This document shows positions 38,137-47,288 of a stretch of DNA of 64,000 bases, in pieces; positions within the stretch are counted from its first letter, which is position 1, and the number at the start of each line of letters is the position of its first letter. Both the position numbers and the translations under genes were made by a program. Location: the NCBI GenBank assembly GCA_028282465.1, contig JANQHX010000105.1, forward strand, positions 1-64,000, written 5' to 3'. The DNA comes from Gynuella sp. (lineage in GTDB: Bacteria; Pseudomonadota; Gammaproteobacteria; Pseudomonadales; Natronospirillaceae). The notes beneath the pieces are model-generated. The model saw nothing but the letters and a program-made list of their open reading frames with translations, made no database searches and was not told the origin of the DNA.

Positions 38137-40299
38137 ATGACGCTTGCAGAGAATTTAAACAGTGCCACTGAAGCCTGTCCTTTTGACCATCTAGGCTGGT
38201 CCGAAACTCAAGACAAAACTCAGCGTGTGACCGCTTGGTACCCAGAAGCATCAGAGATCACAATAACCAACCTGCAAGATAAGCCTATTGGCCAAATGAC
38301 AAAAGAAGACGACTCAGGCTTGTTTTCTTTTATTTGGCCTAAAGACCAGCCCATTGGTATTTATAAGTTGGCAATTAAGGCTCAAGGACAAGAATTTTCC
38401 ATCGTTGATAGCTATCAGTTCCACGAACGTACATTTGAAGACTTTGACCACAACCCCGAGCACCTCTATCGAAATTTAGGGGCACAGGTTTGCAAGGCAA
38501 ACGCCATAGATGGTACTCACATCAGTGGCGTTAGATTCGCAGTGTATGCCCCTCACGCCAGATCTGTCAGCCTCATTGGTTCTTTTAATAATTGGGACGG
38601 TCGCCGCAACCCGATGCACGCCAACAGCGATGGCATTTGGCGATTATTTGTTCCTGATTTAAAGCCTGGCGACACTTATAAATTTGAAATCAAAGGGCCT
38701 GACGGAAATTTGTTACCACACAAACAAGATCCTTATGGTTTTTTTCATGAGCAATTTCCTTCATTTGCCTCAGTGGTTTTTGATCAGTCTGAATACCAAT
38801 GGCAAGACCAAGCTTGGCAAGAAAGACCACTAGAAGACTGGCGCGAAAAACCAATGTCGGTTTATGAACTTCATGCCGGCAGCTGGAAAAAGAATGGCGG
38901 CAGAGCCCTAACTTGGTCGGAATTAATTGATGAGTTAATCCCTTATGTTAAAGATATGAATTACACTCATATCGAACTATTACCTGTCTCTGAATATCCT
39001 TTTGACGGCTCTTGGGGTTATCAACCCATTGGCCTGTTTGCACCCACTAGCCGCTTTGGCACACCTAATGAATTTAAAGCCTTTGTAGACGCCTGCCACC
39101 AAAATAATATTTCAGTTATTGTCGATTGGGTGCCCGCACATTTTCCATCTGATGAACATGGCTTAGCGCATTTTGATGGCACCGCTCTCTATGAATACGA
39201 AGACCCAAAACGTGGCTGGCACCCAGACTGGAACTCATACGTTTACGATTACGGTAAATGGGTCGTATGCGACTTTTTAATCAGCAGTGCATTAATCTGG
39301 TTAGAACATTACCACATTGACGGCCTGCGAGTGGATGCAGTGGCGTCCATGTTGTACCTGGATTATTCCAGAGAAGAAGGGGAATGGGTTCCAAATGTAG
39401 ACGGTGGTAACCACAATTACGAAGCCATTAAATTTATTAAACGTTTTAACGAATCCGTTTATGGCAACTACCCAAAAGCAATGACCATTGCGGAAGAGTC
39501 CACATCTTTTGACGGTGTGACTCGACCGGTGTTTGCAGGTGGTTTAGGTTTTGGATTTAAATGGAACATGGGTTGGATGCACGACACACTTGAGTACATC
39601 AAGAAAGACCCAATTCACAAACAATACCACCATAATGAAATTTCCTTTCCTATGGTTTATGGCTACTCAGAAAATTACATTCTACCGTTAAGCCACGACG
39701 AGGTTGTTCACGGCAAAGGCTCCATTCTAGATAGAATGCCTGGCGACGAATGGCAAAAAACAGCAAATCATCGAAATTATTTAGGCTTCATGTACGCTCA
39801 CCCAGGGAAGAAATTAAATTTCATGGGCAATGAATTCGCTCAAGGCACAGAGTGGAACCATCAAGACCAACTCGATTGGTATGTTCTAGAGTATGATCGT
39901 CATGAAGGGGTTAGAAGAATGTTTAGAGATCTAAACAGGCTTCATATTCAAGAACCTGCACTTCACCAACTAGACTGTGACCCAAAAGGATTCACTTGGT
40001 TAAATCACAGCGACTACACAGCCAGTGTCATCAGCATGGCTCGTTTCAGTAAAAACCGACAAGACACCATTGTCGCACTGTGTAACTTTACACCTGTTTC
40101 TCATGAATTTTATCGCGTAGGTGTTCCAGAACCCGGCTATTATGAAGTGATCTTTAATTCAGATGCTCCGGAGTATGCTGGCTCAAATTTTGAAACGGGT
40201 TTGGGTTATCACAGCTTTAATGAAGAGCGCGACGGTCAGAATTGCGCCATTGAAGTCAAGCTACCTCCATTAGCGACTATCTATTTAAAGAAGAAATAA
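38137..40299 (+). CDS. glgB: 1,4-alpha-glucan branching enzyme
   Basis: 720 residues. An N-terminal beta module precedes a CBM48 domain (about 125-215, VRFAVYAPHARSVSLIGSFNNWDG). The GH13 barrel follows with nucleophile Asp400 (DGLRVDAVASM), acid/base Glu453 (TIAEEST) and LSHDEVVHGK. It makes the alpha-1,6 branches of glycogen. The motif YELHAGSWKK and a GNEFAQGTEWNH block are diagnostic of GlgB. glgX begins 24 bases later, so the two form an operon. Synthase (glgA) and pyrophosphorylase (glgC) genes are not in the window. Confidence 0.96.
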   Translation: MTLAENLNSATEACPFDHLGWSETQDKTQRVTAWYPEASEITITNLQDKPIGQMTKEDDSGLFSFIWPKDQPIGIYKLAIKAQGQEFSIVDSYQFHERTFEDFDHNPEHLYRNLGAQVCKANAIDGTHISGVRFAVYAPHARSVSLIGSFNNWDGRRNPMHANSDGIWRLFVPDLKPGDTYKFEIKGPDGNLLPHKQDPYGFFHEQFPSFASVVFDQSEYQWQDQAWQERPLEDWREKPMSVYELHAGSWKKNGGRALTWSELIDELIPYVKDMNYTHIELLPVSEYPFDGSWGYQPIGLFAPTSRFGTPNEFKAFVDACHQNNISVIVDWVPAHFPSDEHGLAHFDGTALYEYEDPKRGWHPDWNSYVYDYGKWVVCDFLISSALIWLEHYHIDGLRVDAVASMLYLDYSREEGEWVPNVDGGNHNYEAIKFIKRFNESVYGNYPKAMTIAEESTSFDGVTRPVFAGGLGFGFKWNMGWMHDTLEYIKKDPIHKQYHHNEISFPMVYGYSENYILPLSHDEVVHGKGSILDRMPGDEWQKTANHRNYLGFMYAHPGKKLNFMGNEFAQGTEWNHQDQLDWYVLEYDRHEGVRRMFRDLNRLHIQEPALHQLDCDPKGFTWLNHSDYTASVISMARFSKNRQDTIVALCNFTPVSHEFYRVGVPEPGYYEVIFNSDAPEYAGSNFETGLGYHSFNEERDGQNCAIEVKLPPLATIYLKKK

Positions 40300-40323
40300 A
40301 AAAGCATTTAAGGGACGAGAACA

Positions 40324-42453
40324 ATGAATGCCAGCAATTTCACGCTCGACAAAGGGCGCTCCCATCCTTATGGCGCCACACTCAATCATCAAGGCTGTAA
40401 CTTTGCGGTTTATGCTCCAAGAGCCAGCCGTATTGATGTGTGCCTTTTTGATGAACACGAAACGGAAATTGCACGGCTTTCCCTTCCGAATAGGGACGGT
40501 CCTATATGGTTTGGCTTCATCAATGGTATTCAAGCGGGTCAAAAGTATGGGCTAAGAGCCCACGGAGCATTTTTGCCAGATCAGGGCATGATGTTTAACC
40601 CTGCCAAACTGTTGATCGACCCTTACGCCAATGCATTGAGTCGAGAGGCCATCCCTCATCCTTCTATGCATGGTCATCAACTGGATCAAATGGAAGAACT
40701 GAAAAAAGATACCAGCGACAGCTCACCTCATGTTCCAAAATCTATTGTGGTTGATCACAACTTTGACTGGCATGGAACAGAAAGACTTTTCCACCCTTGG
40801 CATGAACTTATTCTTTATGAAGTACATGTGAAGGGCATGACCATGATTCACCCGGATATACCAGAAGATATTCGGGGCACTTACTTAGGAATGGCGCACC
40901 CGGCCTGTATCGAATATTTAAAAAACCTTGGCATTAGCGCAATACAACTATTACCCATTCATGCCTGTATGCGAGAAACACGCTTGCACGAAATGGGTCT
41001 TACCAATTATTGGGGCTACAACACCGCTAACTTTTTCTCTCCCGACCCCAGATACGCCAAAGAAGATGCGGTTACCGAACTGAAAACATTAGTAAGAGAA
41101 ATGCATAAAGCAGGCATCGAAGTAATCTTAGATGTGGTGTACAACCATACCTGCGAAGGCAATATGTTTGGGGTTACGCTTAGCCAGAGGGGGCTGCAAA
41201 ATAAAAGTTTCTATCGAGCCATGCCTGATAACCCAACCCATTTTGTCGACAATTCTGGATGCGGCAATAGCGTAAATGTTTACCATTCACCTAACTTACA
41301 AATGGTGATGGACAGCCTTAGACATTGGGTAAAGGAATATCATATTGATGGATTCCGATTTGATCTCGCCGTTGCATTAGCAAGAGATGAATGGGACTTC
41401 AACCATCACTCAGCATTCTTCAAATCTATTCACCAAGACCCCATTTTAAAAACAGCAAAAATGATTGCAGAACCTTGGGACATTGGTCGTAATGGTTATC
41501 AACTGGGAGGCTTCCCTGAAGAATGGTACGAGTGTAATGATAAATTTAGAGACAATGTGAGATCCTATTGGAAAGGCGACGAATACAGCATTCAAGAATT
41601 GGCCTCACGTTTAATGGGCTCTCAAGATATTTTTAGAAAAGGCATTAATGAAATATCTACCAGCTTAAATTTCTTAACCTACCATGACGGTTTCACCCTG
41701 CACGACTTGGTTAGCTACAACAATAAGCATAACCAAGCCAACCAAGAACGAAACATGGATGGCCATGGCCATAACCTCAGTTATAACTACGGCGTAGAAG
41801 GCCCTACTACTGAAGCCAATATTATCGAACTTAGACAAAGGCAAAAAAGAAATATGATTGCGACTTTGTTTTTGTCACAAGGCGGTATTCACTTTTTAGG
41901 TGGTGATGAAATTGGCAGAACTCAACAAGGTAATAACAACTCATACTGCCAAGACAATGAAATTAGTTGGTACAACTGGACCTTAAGCGAAAACGACAAG
42001 CAGCTTTATCAATTTGTGAAGCAAATGATTGCCATTCGAAAAACGTCATCGCTATTAGGCAATCTTTGTTTCAGCCCGACAGAATTACAAGACGGCCCGG
42101 CACACAGTAAAGAGGTTCACTGGTATGCACCTGCTGGACACCTAATGCGTATATCAGATTGGCATGACCCAGATATGAAAGCCATTGCATTACTGCTTTC
42201 AACCCAAGTAGAAGACCCGGAACAAGACTTGGCTTATTGCAAAAGCTGTTTCTTAATACTGATGAACTCTCATAAACACCCTGAACAATTCAAACTACCA
42301 GCTAGCCCAGCAAAAGGCTGGAAAAAAGTATTTGATACCAGTTTGAATGATGGATTGCTACTGCCTGAAGCCTGTATGACTGCAAAAAATATTACCGTCG
42401 CCGGAAGGACACTAGTGTTATTAGCGCATCCTGATTGGAGTATTGAGAAATAA
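40324..42453 (+). CDS. glgX: Glycogen debranching enzyme
   Basis: A 709-residue isoamylase-type GH13 enzyme. An N-terminal CBM48-like domain (CNFAVYAPRASRIDVCLFD) leads into the barrel with VVYNHTCEGN, nucleophile Asp347 (DGFRFDLAVAL), acid/base Glu383 (MIAEPWDIG), and the TYHDGFTLHDLVSYNNKHN block typical of GlgX. It hydrolyses alpha-1,6 branches of limit dextrins during glycogen breakdown. GGGACGAG precedes the ATG. It is co-transcribed with glgB, so branching and debranching are coordinated; the secreted GH31/CBM20 enzyme elsewhere in the window may feed the same glucan metabolism. Confidence 0.95.
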   Translation: MNASNFTLDKGRSHPYGATLNHQGCNFAVYAPRASRIDVCLFDEHETEIARLSLPNRDGPIWFGFINGIQAGQKYGLRAHGAFLPDQGMMFNPAKLLIDPYANALSREAIPHPSMHGHQLDQMEELKKDTSDSSPHVPKSIVVDHNFDWHGTERLFHPWHELILYEVHVKGMTMIHPDIPEDIRGTYLGMAHPACIEYLKNLGISAIQLLPIHACMRETRLHEMGLTNYWGYNTANFFSPDPRYAKEDAVTELKTLVREMHKAGIEVILDVVYNHTCEGNMFGVTLSQRGLQNKSFYRAMPDNPTHFVDNSGCGNSVNVYHSPNLQMVMDSLRHWVKEYHIDGFRFDLAVALARDEWDFNHHSAFFKSIHQDPILKTAKMIAEPWDIGRNGYQLGGFPEEWYECNDKFRDNVRSYWKGDEYSIQELASRLMGSQDIFRKGINEISTSLNFLTYHDGFTLHDLVSYNNKHNQANQERNMDGHGHNLSYNYGVEGPTTEANIIELRQRQKRNMIATLFLSQGGIHFLGGDEIGRTQQGNNNSYCQDNEISWYNWTLSENDKQLYQFVKQMIAIRKTSSLLGNLCFSPTELQDGPAHSKEVHWYAPAGHLMRISDWHDPDMKAIALLLSTQVEDPEQDLAYCKSCFLILMNSHKHPEQFKLPASPAKGWKKVFDTSLNDGLLLPEACMTAKNITVAGRTLVLLAHPDWSIEK

Positions 42454-42474
42454 AACTTATTTCTTTATTAAGTT

Positions 42475-42494
42475 AGGCGAGCTATAACTCGCCT
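42475..42494 (+). terminator. Hairpin downstream of glgX
   Basis: AGGCGAG (42475-42481) pairs with CTCGCCT (42488-42494) 22 bases after the glgX stop. The following sequence is TAAATTTCC rather than a clean T-tract. Confidence 0.55.
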
Positions 42495-42676
42495 TAAATT
42501 TCCACTCAAAATAATATTGGTATTTTCTTAATTAAATCTAGAATAGAAAAACTTATAGCAGAACGAAGTACTCTTTTTTAATTAGTCTACTTTCTTCTAA
42601 AATTTTTCTTTACTTCTCATTTTCTTAATGATTTATAACAGTCTCTTCTACCCAATAAATATTTCAAGGTGCGGCC

Positions 42677-44425
42677 ATGACCAAACTTATCTTTACCCTC
42701 TTGTTAAGTCTGCCATTTCTTGTACAAGCCAATCAGGTTACCGATTCAATTGCACCTGAAGACACATTTACTACCGCTATAAAACAATCTGTCAGTGCGA
42801 ATAAATTTATGGTGGTCACAGCAAACCCAAAAGCTACTGAGGCTGGCTACGAAGTATTAAAAGACGGCGGTACAGCAGTGGATGCCATGGTAGCCATTCA
42901 AACAGTTCTAGGTTTAGTGGAGCCCCAATCATCAGGTTTAGGAGGAGGGGCCTTCGCTGTTTATTTTGACGCGACTACCCAACAGATAACTACCTTTGAT
43001 GGACGTGAAACTGCCCCCTTGGCAGCTACGCCAGAACTATTCCAAGATGAAAATGGTAAGAGCTTAAAATTTTTTGAAGCTGTAGTCGGTGGCCGATCCG
43101 TTGGTACCCCAGGCACGGTTAAACTACTGGAGCACATGCATTCAAGGTTTGGAGTGAAAGATTGGGATACATTGTTTAAGCCAGCAATTTCGTTAGCAAA
43201 GAATGGCTTTGAAGTATCTCCCAGAATGGCTAACTCAATTGCAAGAGATAAAGAGAGGCTGTTGAGTCAATCCGATACTGCAGACTACTTTTTCGATGAT
43301 AATAACGAGCCATTAGAAGCAGGTTTTATATTAAAAAATAAGGCTTACGCCCATACTCTAAAAACTCTTGCTAAAAAGGGTGCAGAAGGTTTCTACCAAG
43401 GGAAAATAGCAAAAGATATTATTGATAAGATCACCCAGCATCCAACAAACCCTGGCGTTCTTTCCACTAAAGACTTTGACATTTATGAAGTTAAAGAACG
43501 CGCCGCTGTTTGTGCAGAGTATCTGGTTTATTCCGTTTGTGGCATGGGGCCACCAAGCTCAGGCGCGTTAACGGTTGGGCAAATTTTAGGTATAACCCAA
43601 CAATTTGACTTAAAAACCTTGGGCAATAAAAACCCTATCGCTTGGCAAATTATAGGTGACGCCTCTCGACTGGCGTTTGCAGATAGAGGCCGATACATGG
43701 CCGATACAGATTATGTACCTATGCCTAGTGGACTGCTGGAAGCCAATTATTTGAAACGAAGAGCAAATTTAATTACCAAGGGTAAAGCATTAACCAATGA
43801 CATGGTTACCCCTGGTGAACCCGCATGGAATAATAACAAGCCAGTGGCCTATGCCGACGACCAATCAATTGAGCTTCCTTCCACCAGTCATTTTGTAGTT
43901 GTAGATTCATACGGCAATGTTTTATCAGTTACCAGTACCATTGAAAATGGATTCGGCTCAAGGCTAATGAGTAATGGATTCTTGTTAAACAATGAACTTA
44001 CGGATTTCTCCTTTGCCAGTCACAAAAATGGACATCCCATAGCAAACAGAGTAGAACCGGGAAAGCGACCAAGGTCTTCCATGTCACCAACCATTGTGAT
44101 GAAAGACGACAAACCTTATTTAGCAATTGGTTCACCCGGTGGCTCCAGAATAATTCCCTATGTGGCAAATAACTTGATAAACATTTTGCTTTGGGAAATG
44201 GATATTCAAGAAGCGATTAATTCGCCTCACCTAACCAACCGCTTTGGAACCTTTGATTTAGAAAAAGGTACATCGGCTGAAGAATATAAAATGGATCTGG
44301 AAAAAATGGGTTTTAAAGTAAATATTCGAGACCTGAATTCTGGGTTGCATGGAATATTAATCACCGATGACGGATTGACAGGTGGTGCAGACCCACGCAG
44401 AGAAGGGTTGGTTATGGGGGATTAA
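42677..44425 (+). CDS. ggt: Gamma-glutamyltranspeptidase
   Basis: A 582-residue Ntn-hydrolase precursor with a signal peptide (about 1-18, ending VQA). The autoprocessing site and nucleophile is Thr403 in ELPSTSHFVVVD, which would yield a large and a small subunit. Other conserved parts are VDAMVAIQTVLGLVEPQSSGLGGGAF, GPPSSGALTVGQIL, NGFGSRLMSNGFLLNNEL, and IGSPGGSRIIPYVANNLI. It cleaves gamma-glutamyl bonds of glutathione and related peptides in the periplasm. It is a single gene at the left border of the accessory island. Confidence 0.95.
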   Translation: MTKLIFTLLLSLPFLVQANQVTDSIAPEDTFTTAIKQSVSANKFMVVTANPKATEAGYEVLKDGGTAVDAMVAIQTVLGLVEPQSSGLGGGAFAVYFDATTQQITTFDGRETAPLAATPELFQDENGKSLKFFEAVVGGRSVGTPGTVKLLEHMHSRFGVKDWDTLFKPAISLAKNGFEVSPRMANSIARDKERLLSQSDTADYFFDDNNEPLEAGFILKNKAYAHTLKTLAKKGAEGFYQGKIAKDIIDKITQHPTNPGVLSTKDFDIYEVKERAAVCAEYLVYSVCGMGPPSSGALTVGQILGITQQFDLKTLGNKNPIAWQIIGDASRLAFADRGRYMADTDYVPMPSGLLEANYLKRRANLITKGKALTNDMVTPGEPAWNNNKPVAYADDQSIELPSTSHFVVVDSYGNVLSVTSTIENGFGSRLMSNGFLLNNELTDFSFASHKNGHPIANRVEPGKRPRSSMSPTIVMKDDKPYLAIGSPGGSRIIPYVANNLINILLWEMDIQEAINSPHLTNRFGTFDLEKGTSAEEYKMDLEKMGFKVNIRDLNSGLHGILITDDGLTGGADPRREGLVMGD

Positions 44426-44670
44426 TTAATTAAATCAGCAAGATCAGTCGATTTGAAAGCTCGGTAAATTAGGTATCTGGCTTCTCTTTGAATATTGGGG
44501 TTAATATCAATATATTCCTGTTACTGATAGTGAAACTCTCAAGAATATCTAGCTATCCCCTAAATATCTTTCCTTTAATAGTAGAGCCCTTAATATCGAG
44601 GCCCTACTAGACAGTTATAAAACTATCTTAATTAATTATTATATGATGAGCTAACCACTTTATTTCTCTA

Positions 44671-44991
44671 TTATTCCAATGTGATTGATTCTATGTAATT
44701 GTGATAACTACAGTCAGCTTTTGTTACGACAGTCACCTTAGTTTTAGCTACATATGCTGTCATTAACGCGCTCCAAGCTAACTGAGACTCAGGTTTGTCA
44801 GTAACATTGAGCTTTGCCCAATAGCCGGAATCTTCACAGGGGTTAGCAAAACTCTCGCTAAACCGAACTAAAGCATCATACCTTTCTGATCTAATCATTA
44901 TTCTTTCAACAGTCACACCAGTCAGCTGATCAGCGCTCACCCAGCCCGATAAAACAATAACTAATAAAATAGTTAACCTTTGAATTTGCAT
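44671..44991 (-). CDS. Small secreted protein, island family member 1
   Basis: 106 residues with a Sec signal peptide (about 1-20, cleaved after VSA). The mature part has the island family pattern: VTVERIMIRSERYDALVRF, a first Cys in NPCEDSGYW, then AWSALMTAYVAKTKVTVVTKADC and a final short strand. The two cysteines are probably disulphide-bonded in the periplasm or outside the cell. GGGATGAG precedes the ATG. It is the last gene of five same-strand paralogues. I recognise the general type of small exported protein seen in marine gammaproteobacteria but know no function; an OB-fold like AB5-toxin B subunits is only a thought. Confidence 0.75.
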   Translation of the reverse strand: MQIQRLTILLVIVLSGWVSADQLTGVTVERIMIRSERYDALVRFSESFANPCEDSGYWAKLNVTDKPESQLAWSALMTAYVAKTKVTVVTKADCSYHNYIESITLE

Positions 44992-45008
44992 TCAATCTCA
45001 TCCCTTTT

Positions 45009-45374
45009 TTATTTTCTAAATCCTACTTGAGTGATAACTGCCATGGTTGACCTATCACAGCCTGTTGTTTCGTTTGTACTTGGAGCAGTGCTGGCTTCAT
45101 ACCAAATATTAATCGGCTTATTTCCAACATGTGCAGCTAGAATAATTGAGAACATGTTTCTACCCGCATCTGTTGTTGCATCAAAATGAAATTGACTGCC
45201 CCAATAACTACAGGTAGAACCCGTTGGGGCATTATCTACAGAAACTGTTGCTGTTCCTGCCGAGAAAAAATTAGTAATATTAGACTCTTTTAGGTACTTA
45301 ACTTCTGCCTGAACAAATCCAGATAAGAATATAGTTGATGCTAGTAGCAATCTTTTTATAACAATACTGAACAT
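45009..45374 (-). CDS. Small secreted protein, island family member 2
   Basis: 121 residues with a signal peptide (about 1-23, ending VQA). The mature part is closely related to member 3: CSYWGSQFHFDATTDAGRNM followed by FSIILAAHVGNKPINIWYEA, then STAPSTNETTGCDRSTM and VITQVGF. It has two conserved cysteines and no membrane segment after cleavage. AAGGAAG before the ATG is a good ribosome-binding site. It lies 17 bases upstream of member 1 and is probably co-transcribed with it. Function unknown; the duplication with member 3 points to diversification. Confidence 0.78.
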   Translation of the reverse strand: MFSIVIKRLLLASTIFLSGFVQAEVKYLKESNITNFFSAGTATVSVDNAPTGSTCSYWGSQFHFDATTDAGRNMFSIILAAHVGNKPINIWYEASTAPSTNETTGCDRSTMAVITQVGFRK

Positions 45375-45519
45375 TTTTCTTCCTTTTAGGTTAAGTGAAA
45401 GTTATTAAAAACCTGTAATAACCGACCTTGTAAGTGCCTAAACTTTCAGACACCTAACTAGGTCTTTAGAGCGGAGCGTATTGCACTCGCGGATTGAATC
45501 TGGGCCTGGGAGTTTAATC

Positions 45520-45553
45520 GACAAATGTCTAATGGGCACACCATTGGTCTCAC
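45520..45553. repeat. 34-nt dispersed repeat, copy 1
   Basis: GACAAATGTCTAATGGGCAC and the following bases to 45553 recur with a few changes at 48482-48515. Both copies contain a small hairpin (AATGGG...CCATT). The copies lie in intergenic gaps of the accessory island, here next to the stop of member 3 and in the other case next to the first immunity gene. Confidence 0.7.
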
Positions 45554-45573
45554 CAAACTAAGCTAACACGCTC

Positions 45574-45921
45574 TCAATCAAACGCAACTTGAAAAACAGT
45601 TGACATGGTTTCCCTAGTACATCCGGTACTCTGATTTGTGCCAGGGGCAGTACTAGAGTTATACCAAATAATAACTTTCTTACCTGAAACATAGGCTGCC
45701 ATTAAAAGTGAGAGCATATTTTTTCCTGCTTCAGACTCAGACTCAAAATGAAATCGAGCCCCCCAATAATCGCATGTTTCATTTGGCGCTCCCGTCACAC
45801 TCACGGTTGTAACTGTTCCCGTTGCTAATCGACTGATCGTTAATCCACCTGCCGACAAGCTTGCCGAATTCGAAGTCATCGACATACCAAGGAATAACAA
45901 TAGTGCCGCTATCTTTTTCAT
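45574..45921 (-). CDS. Small secreted protein, island family member 3
   Basis: 115 residues from the ATG at 45921, chosen because AGAGGA lies seven bases upstream; two in-frame starts further upstream are less likely. The signal peptide is MKKIAALLLFLGMSMTSNSA. The mature part matches member 2 over its whole length: CDYWGARFHFESESEAGKNM, LSLLMAAYVSGKKVIIWYNS, STAPGTNQSTGCTRETM, VFQVAF. The shared pattern is an aromatic strand, a helix of MAAYVSGKK type, a hydrophobic strand, then a Cys-containing loop. Function unknown. Confidence 0.8.
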   Translation of the reverse strand: MKKIAALLLFLGMSMTSNSASLSAGGLTISRLATGTVTTVSVTGAPNETCDYWGARFHFESESEAGKNMLSLLMAAYVSGKKVIIWYNSSTAPGTNQSTGCTRETMSTVFQVAFD

Positions 45922-46164
45922 ATACATATCCTCTTTAGACAAAATTTCTTTCAATAAAAAATCAATAGTCTGCTGCAATTACTTTCTGTTTACTATCACG
46001 CAATCAATATGTTATTAGTTCGCACTAACTGCGTATAAATCGCCTTAGTTTTAAATTTTAGAGAGTCAGGACAAGAAATAACCGGTACCTATTGATAGTA
46101 TTCTCTTCGATGGCAAAAAAACTTGTATGACTCGCCTCCACTTTGCAAGCAGATGAATTAAAGA

Positions 46165-46181
46165 AGCAAAAGACAAGACTT
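46165..46181. repeat. 17-nt exact repeat, copy 1
   Basis: AGCAAAAGACAAGACTT is repeated exactly at 48420-48436, and the following bases (TAATCCCAT versus GACCCTAAT) stay similar. This copy borders the stop of the frameshifted small-protein gene; the other sits at the start of the orphan toxin fragment. Confidence 0.65.
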
Positions 46182-46193
46182 AATCCCATGTCT

Positions 46194-46522
46194 TTAATTA
46201 GTCATTCTTAGGTGAGTTAGCCTCGGTACATTTCCTTGATATTCTGCACATCGAAGTTGGTCAACATGTCCAGATACTTTAAATCCAGCAGCAAAAACCA
46301 TTAAGAAAATAGACAAATACTGCTCCCCTTCTTTCGTTGACTTATCAAAACCAACAAAGCTTTTTGCCGGGAAGTTAGCTGGGGCATTCACCAAACAGTT
46401 TAACTGCACATGTCCGTTCTTTTCGCCTGACGCAACAATCTCAACAACACCGCAGCCGGAAAAATCAACCGACGAAAGAGCTACTCCCAGCAGGACAAAC
46501 AAAATTAATAATAGTTTTTCAT
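46194..46522 (-). pseudogene. Small secreted protein, island family member 4, frameshifted in its signal peptide
   Basis: A good start (GGGAG, then ATG at 46522) leads into five A residues and a stop after MKNYY. If one more A were present the frame would read MKKLLLILFVLLGVALSSVD, an excellent signal peptide that continues without interruption to the stop at 46194. The mature part fits the family loosely (VEIVASGEKNGHVQLNCLVN, EGEQYLSIFLMVFAAGFKVSGHVDQLRC). So a single base has been lost in a homopolymer. It may be a true pseudogene, a slippage-controlled (phase-variable) gene, or a sequencing error. Confidence 0.75.
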
Positions 46523-46614
46523 ATTCAACTCCCTTTACTCATTTTATTAGTCTATATTAAAAACACTATTAGGCACACACGAGTTAAACATCTAATAAAT
46601 CACACACTATTGCG

Positions 46615-46698
46615 ATGCTTAGACTCCGACCATGAAAATAATCACTTTGTATTTATGATCAAATAAGACCAGAACAAGATAGGCAAAAAAAAAGATCT
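46615..46698. repeat. 84-nt repeat, copy A
   Basis: The 84 bases to the BglII-like AGATCT at 46698 match 47181-47264 with about a dozen differences. The core CACTTTGTATTTATGATCAA is identical in both, as is TAGGCAAAAAAAAGATCT apart from one extra A. Each copy lies just beyond the stop of a minus-strand gene and upstream of the next small-protein gene. Confidence 0.8.
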
Positions 46699-46710
46699 AC
46701 CTCTTTTTCT

Positions 46711-46727
46711 CTCAGTTTTTGACTGAG
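46711..46727 (-). terminator. Hairpin at the end of family member 5
   Basis: CTCAGT (46711-46716) pairs with ACTGAG (46722-46727) directly after the stop at 46729. On the minus strand it is followed by GAGAAAAAGAGG, which is not a T-tract, so termination is uncertain. Confidence 0.35.
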
Positions 46728-46728
46728 C

Positions 46729-47061
46729 TTACCAGGACTCTAGTCTTCTGAAATCTTCTATATCATGATGCAGATTACAGTAACCATTACCACTAATTTG
46801 AATCTTTGTACCTGAAACCTTGGCTGCCAACAAAGCAGAATAAACATGACTGCCATGATTAGTTGAAATATCTAAAACATATTCCCAAGTAATATTTTGA
46901 TGACACTGCAATAAATCTGGCTGTCTTTTGTCTAAATCAATATATACTTTATTGGGATAATTTAGATCTAACATCAGCCTAACAACTTTGGCATCGCTAA
47001 CCGTTGTAGCTGACACACTAATTGATAACACACCAAATACTAAAGCTAATATATTTTTCAT
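46729..47061 (-). CDS. Small secreted protein, island family member 5
   Basis: 110 residues with a clear signal peptide (about 1-18, ending VSA). The mature part is a good example of the family: AKVVRLMLDLNYPNKVYIDL, a first Cys in LLQCHQNITWEYVLD, YSALLAAKVSGTKIQISGNG, a second Cys in GYCNLHHDIED. GAAGAGA precedes the ATG. It is flanked on both sides by copies of the 84-nt repeat, so the unit looks duplicated or mobile. It is the first gene after the second immunity gene. Function unknown. Confidence 0.8.
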   Translation of the reverse strand: MKNILALVFGVLSISVSATTVSDAKVVRLMLDLNYPNKVYIDLDKRQPDLLQCHQNITWEYVLDISTNHGSHVYSALLAAKVSGTKIQISGNGYCNLHHDIEDFRRLESW

Positions 47062-47180
47062 TCGTTTATCTCTTCAAATATTTAAAAGGTTGATCTTAGC
47101 CCTTTCTTCTTATATCTAACTACTACTCTCAAACCAGATATACAAAAATGCAAACCACTACTAGACTAATAATTACTATG

Positions 47181-47264
47181 ATGTTTAGTCTCCAACCATG
47201 GGAACAAGCACTTTGTATTTATGATCAAATAGAGCCAGAACTAAAATAGGCAAAAAAAAGATCT
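47181..47264. repeat. 84-nt repeat, copy B
   Basis: The counterpart of 46615-46698, lying between the second immunity gene and family member 5. Its beginning (TTTAGTCT, 47184-47191) also pairs with AGACTAA at 47163-47169 to form a small stem absent from copy A. Confidence 0.8.
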
Positions 47265-47288
47265 GGCCCGTTTTCCATTTATCTCTAT

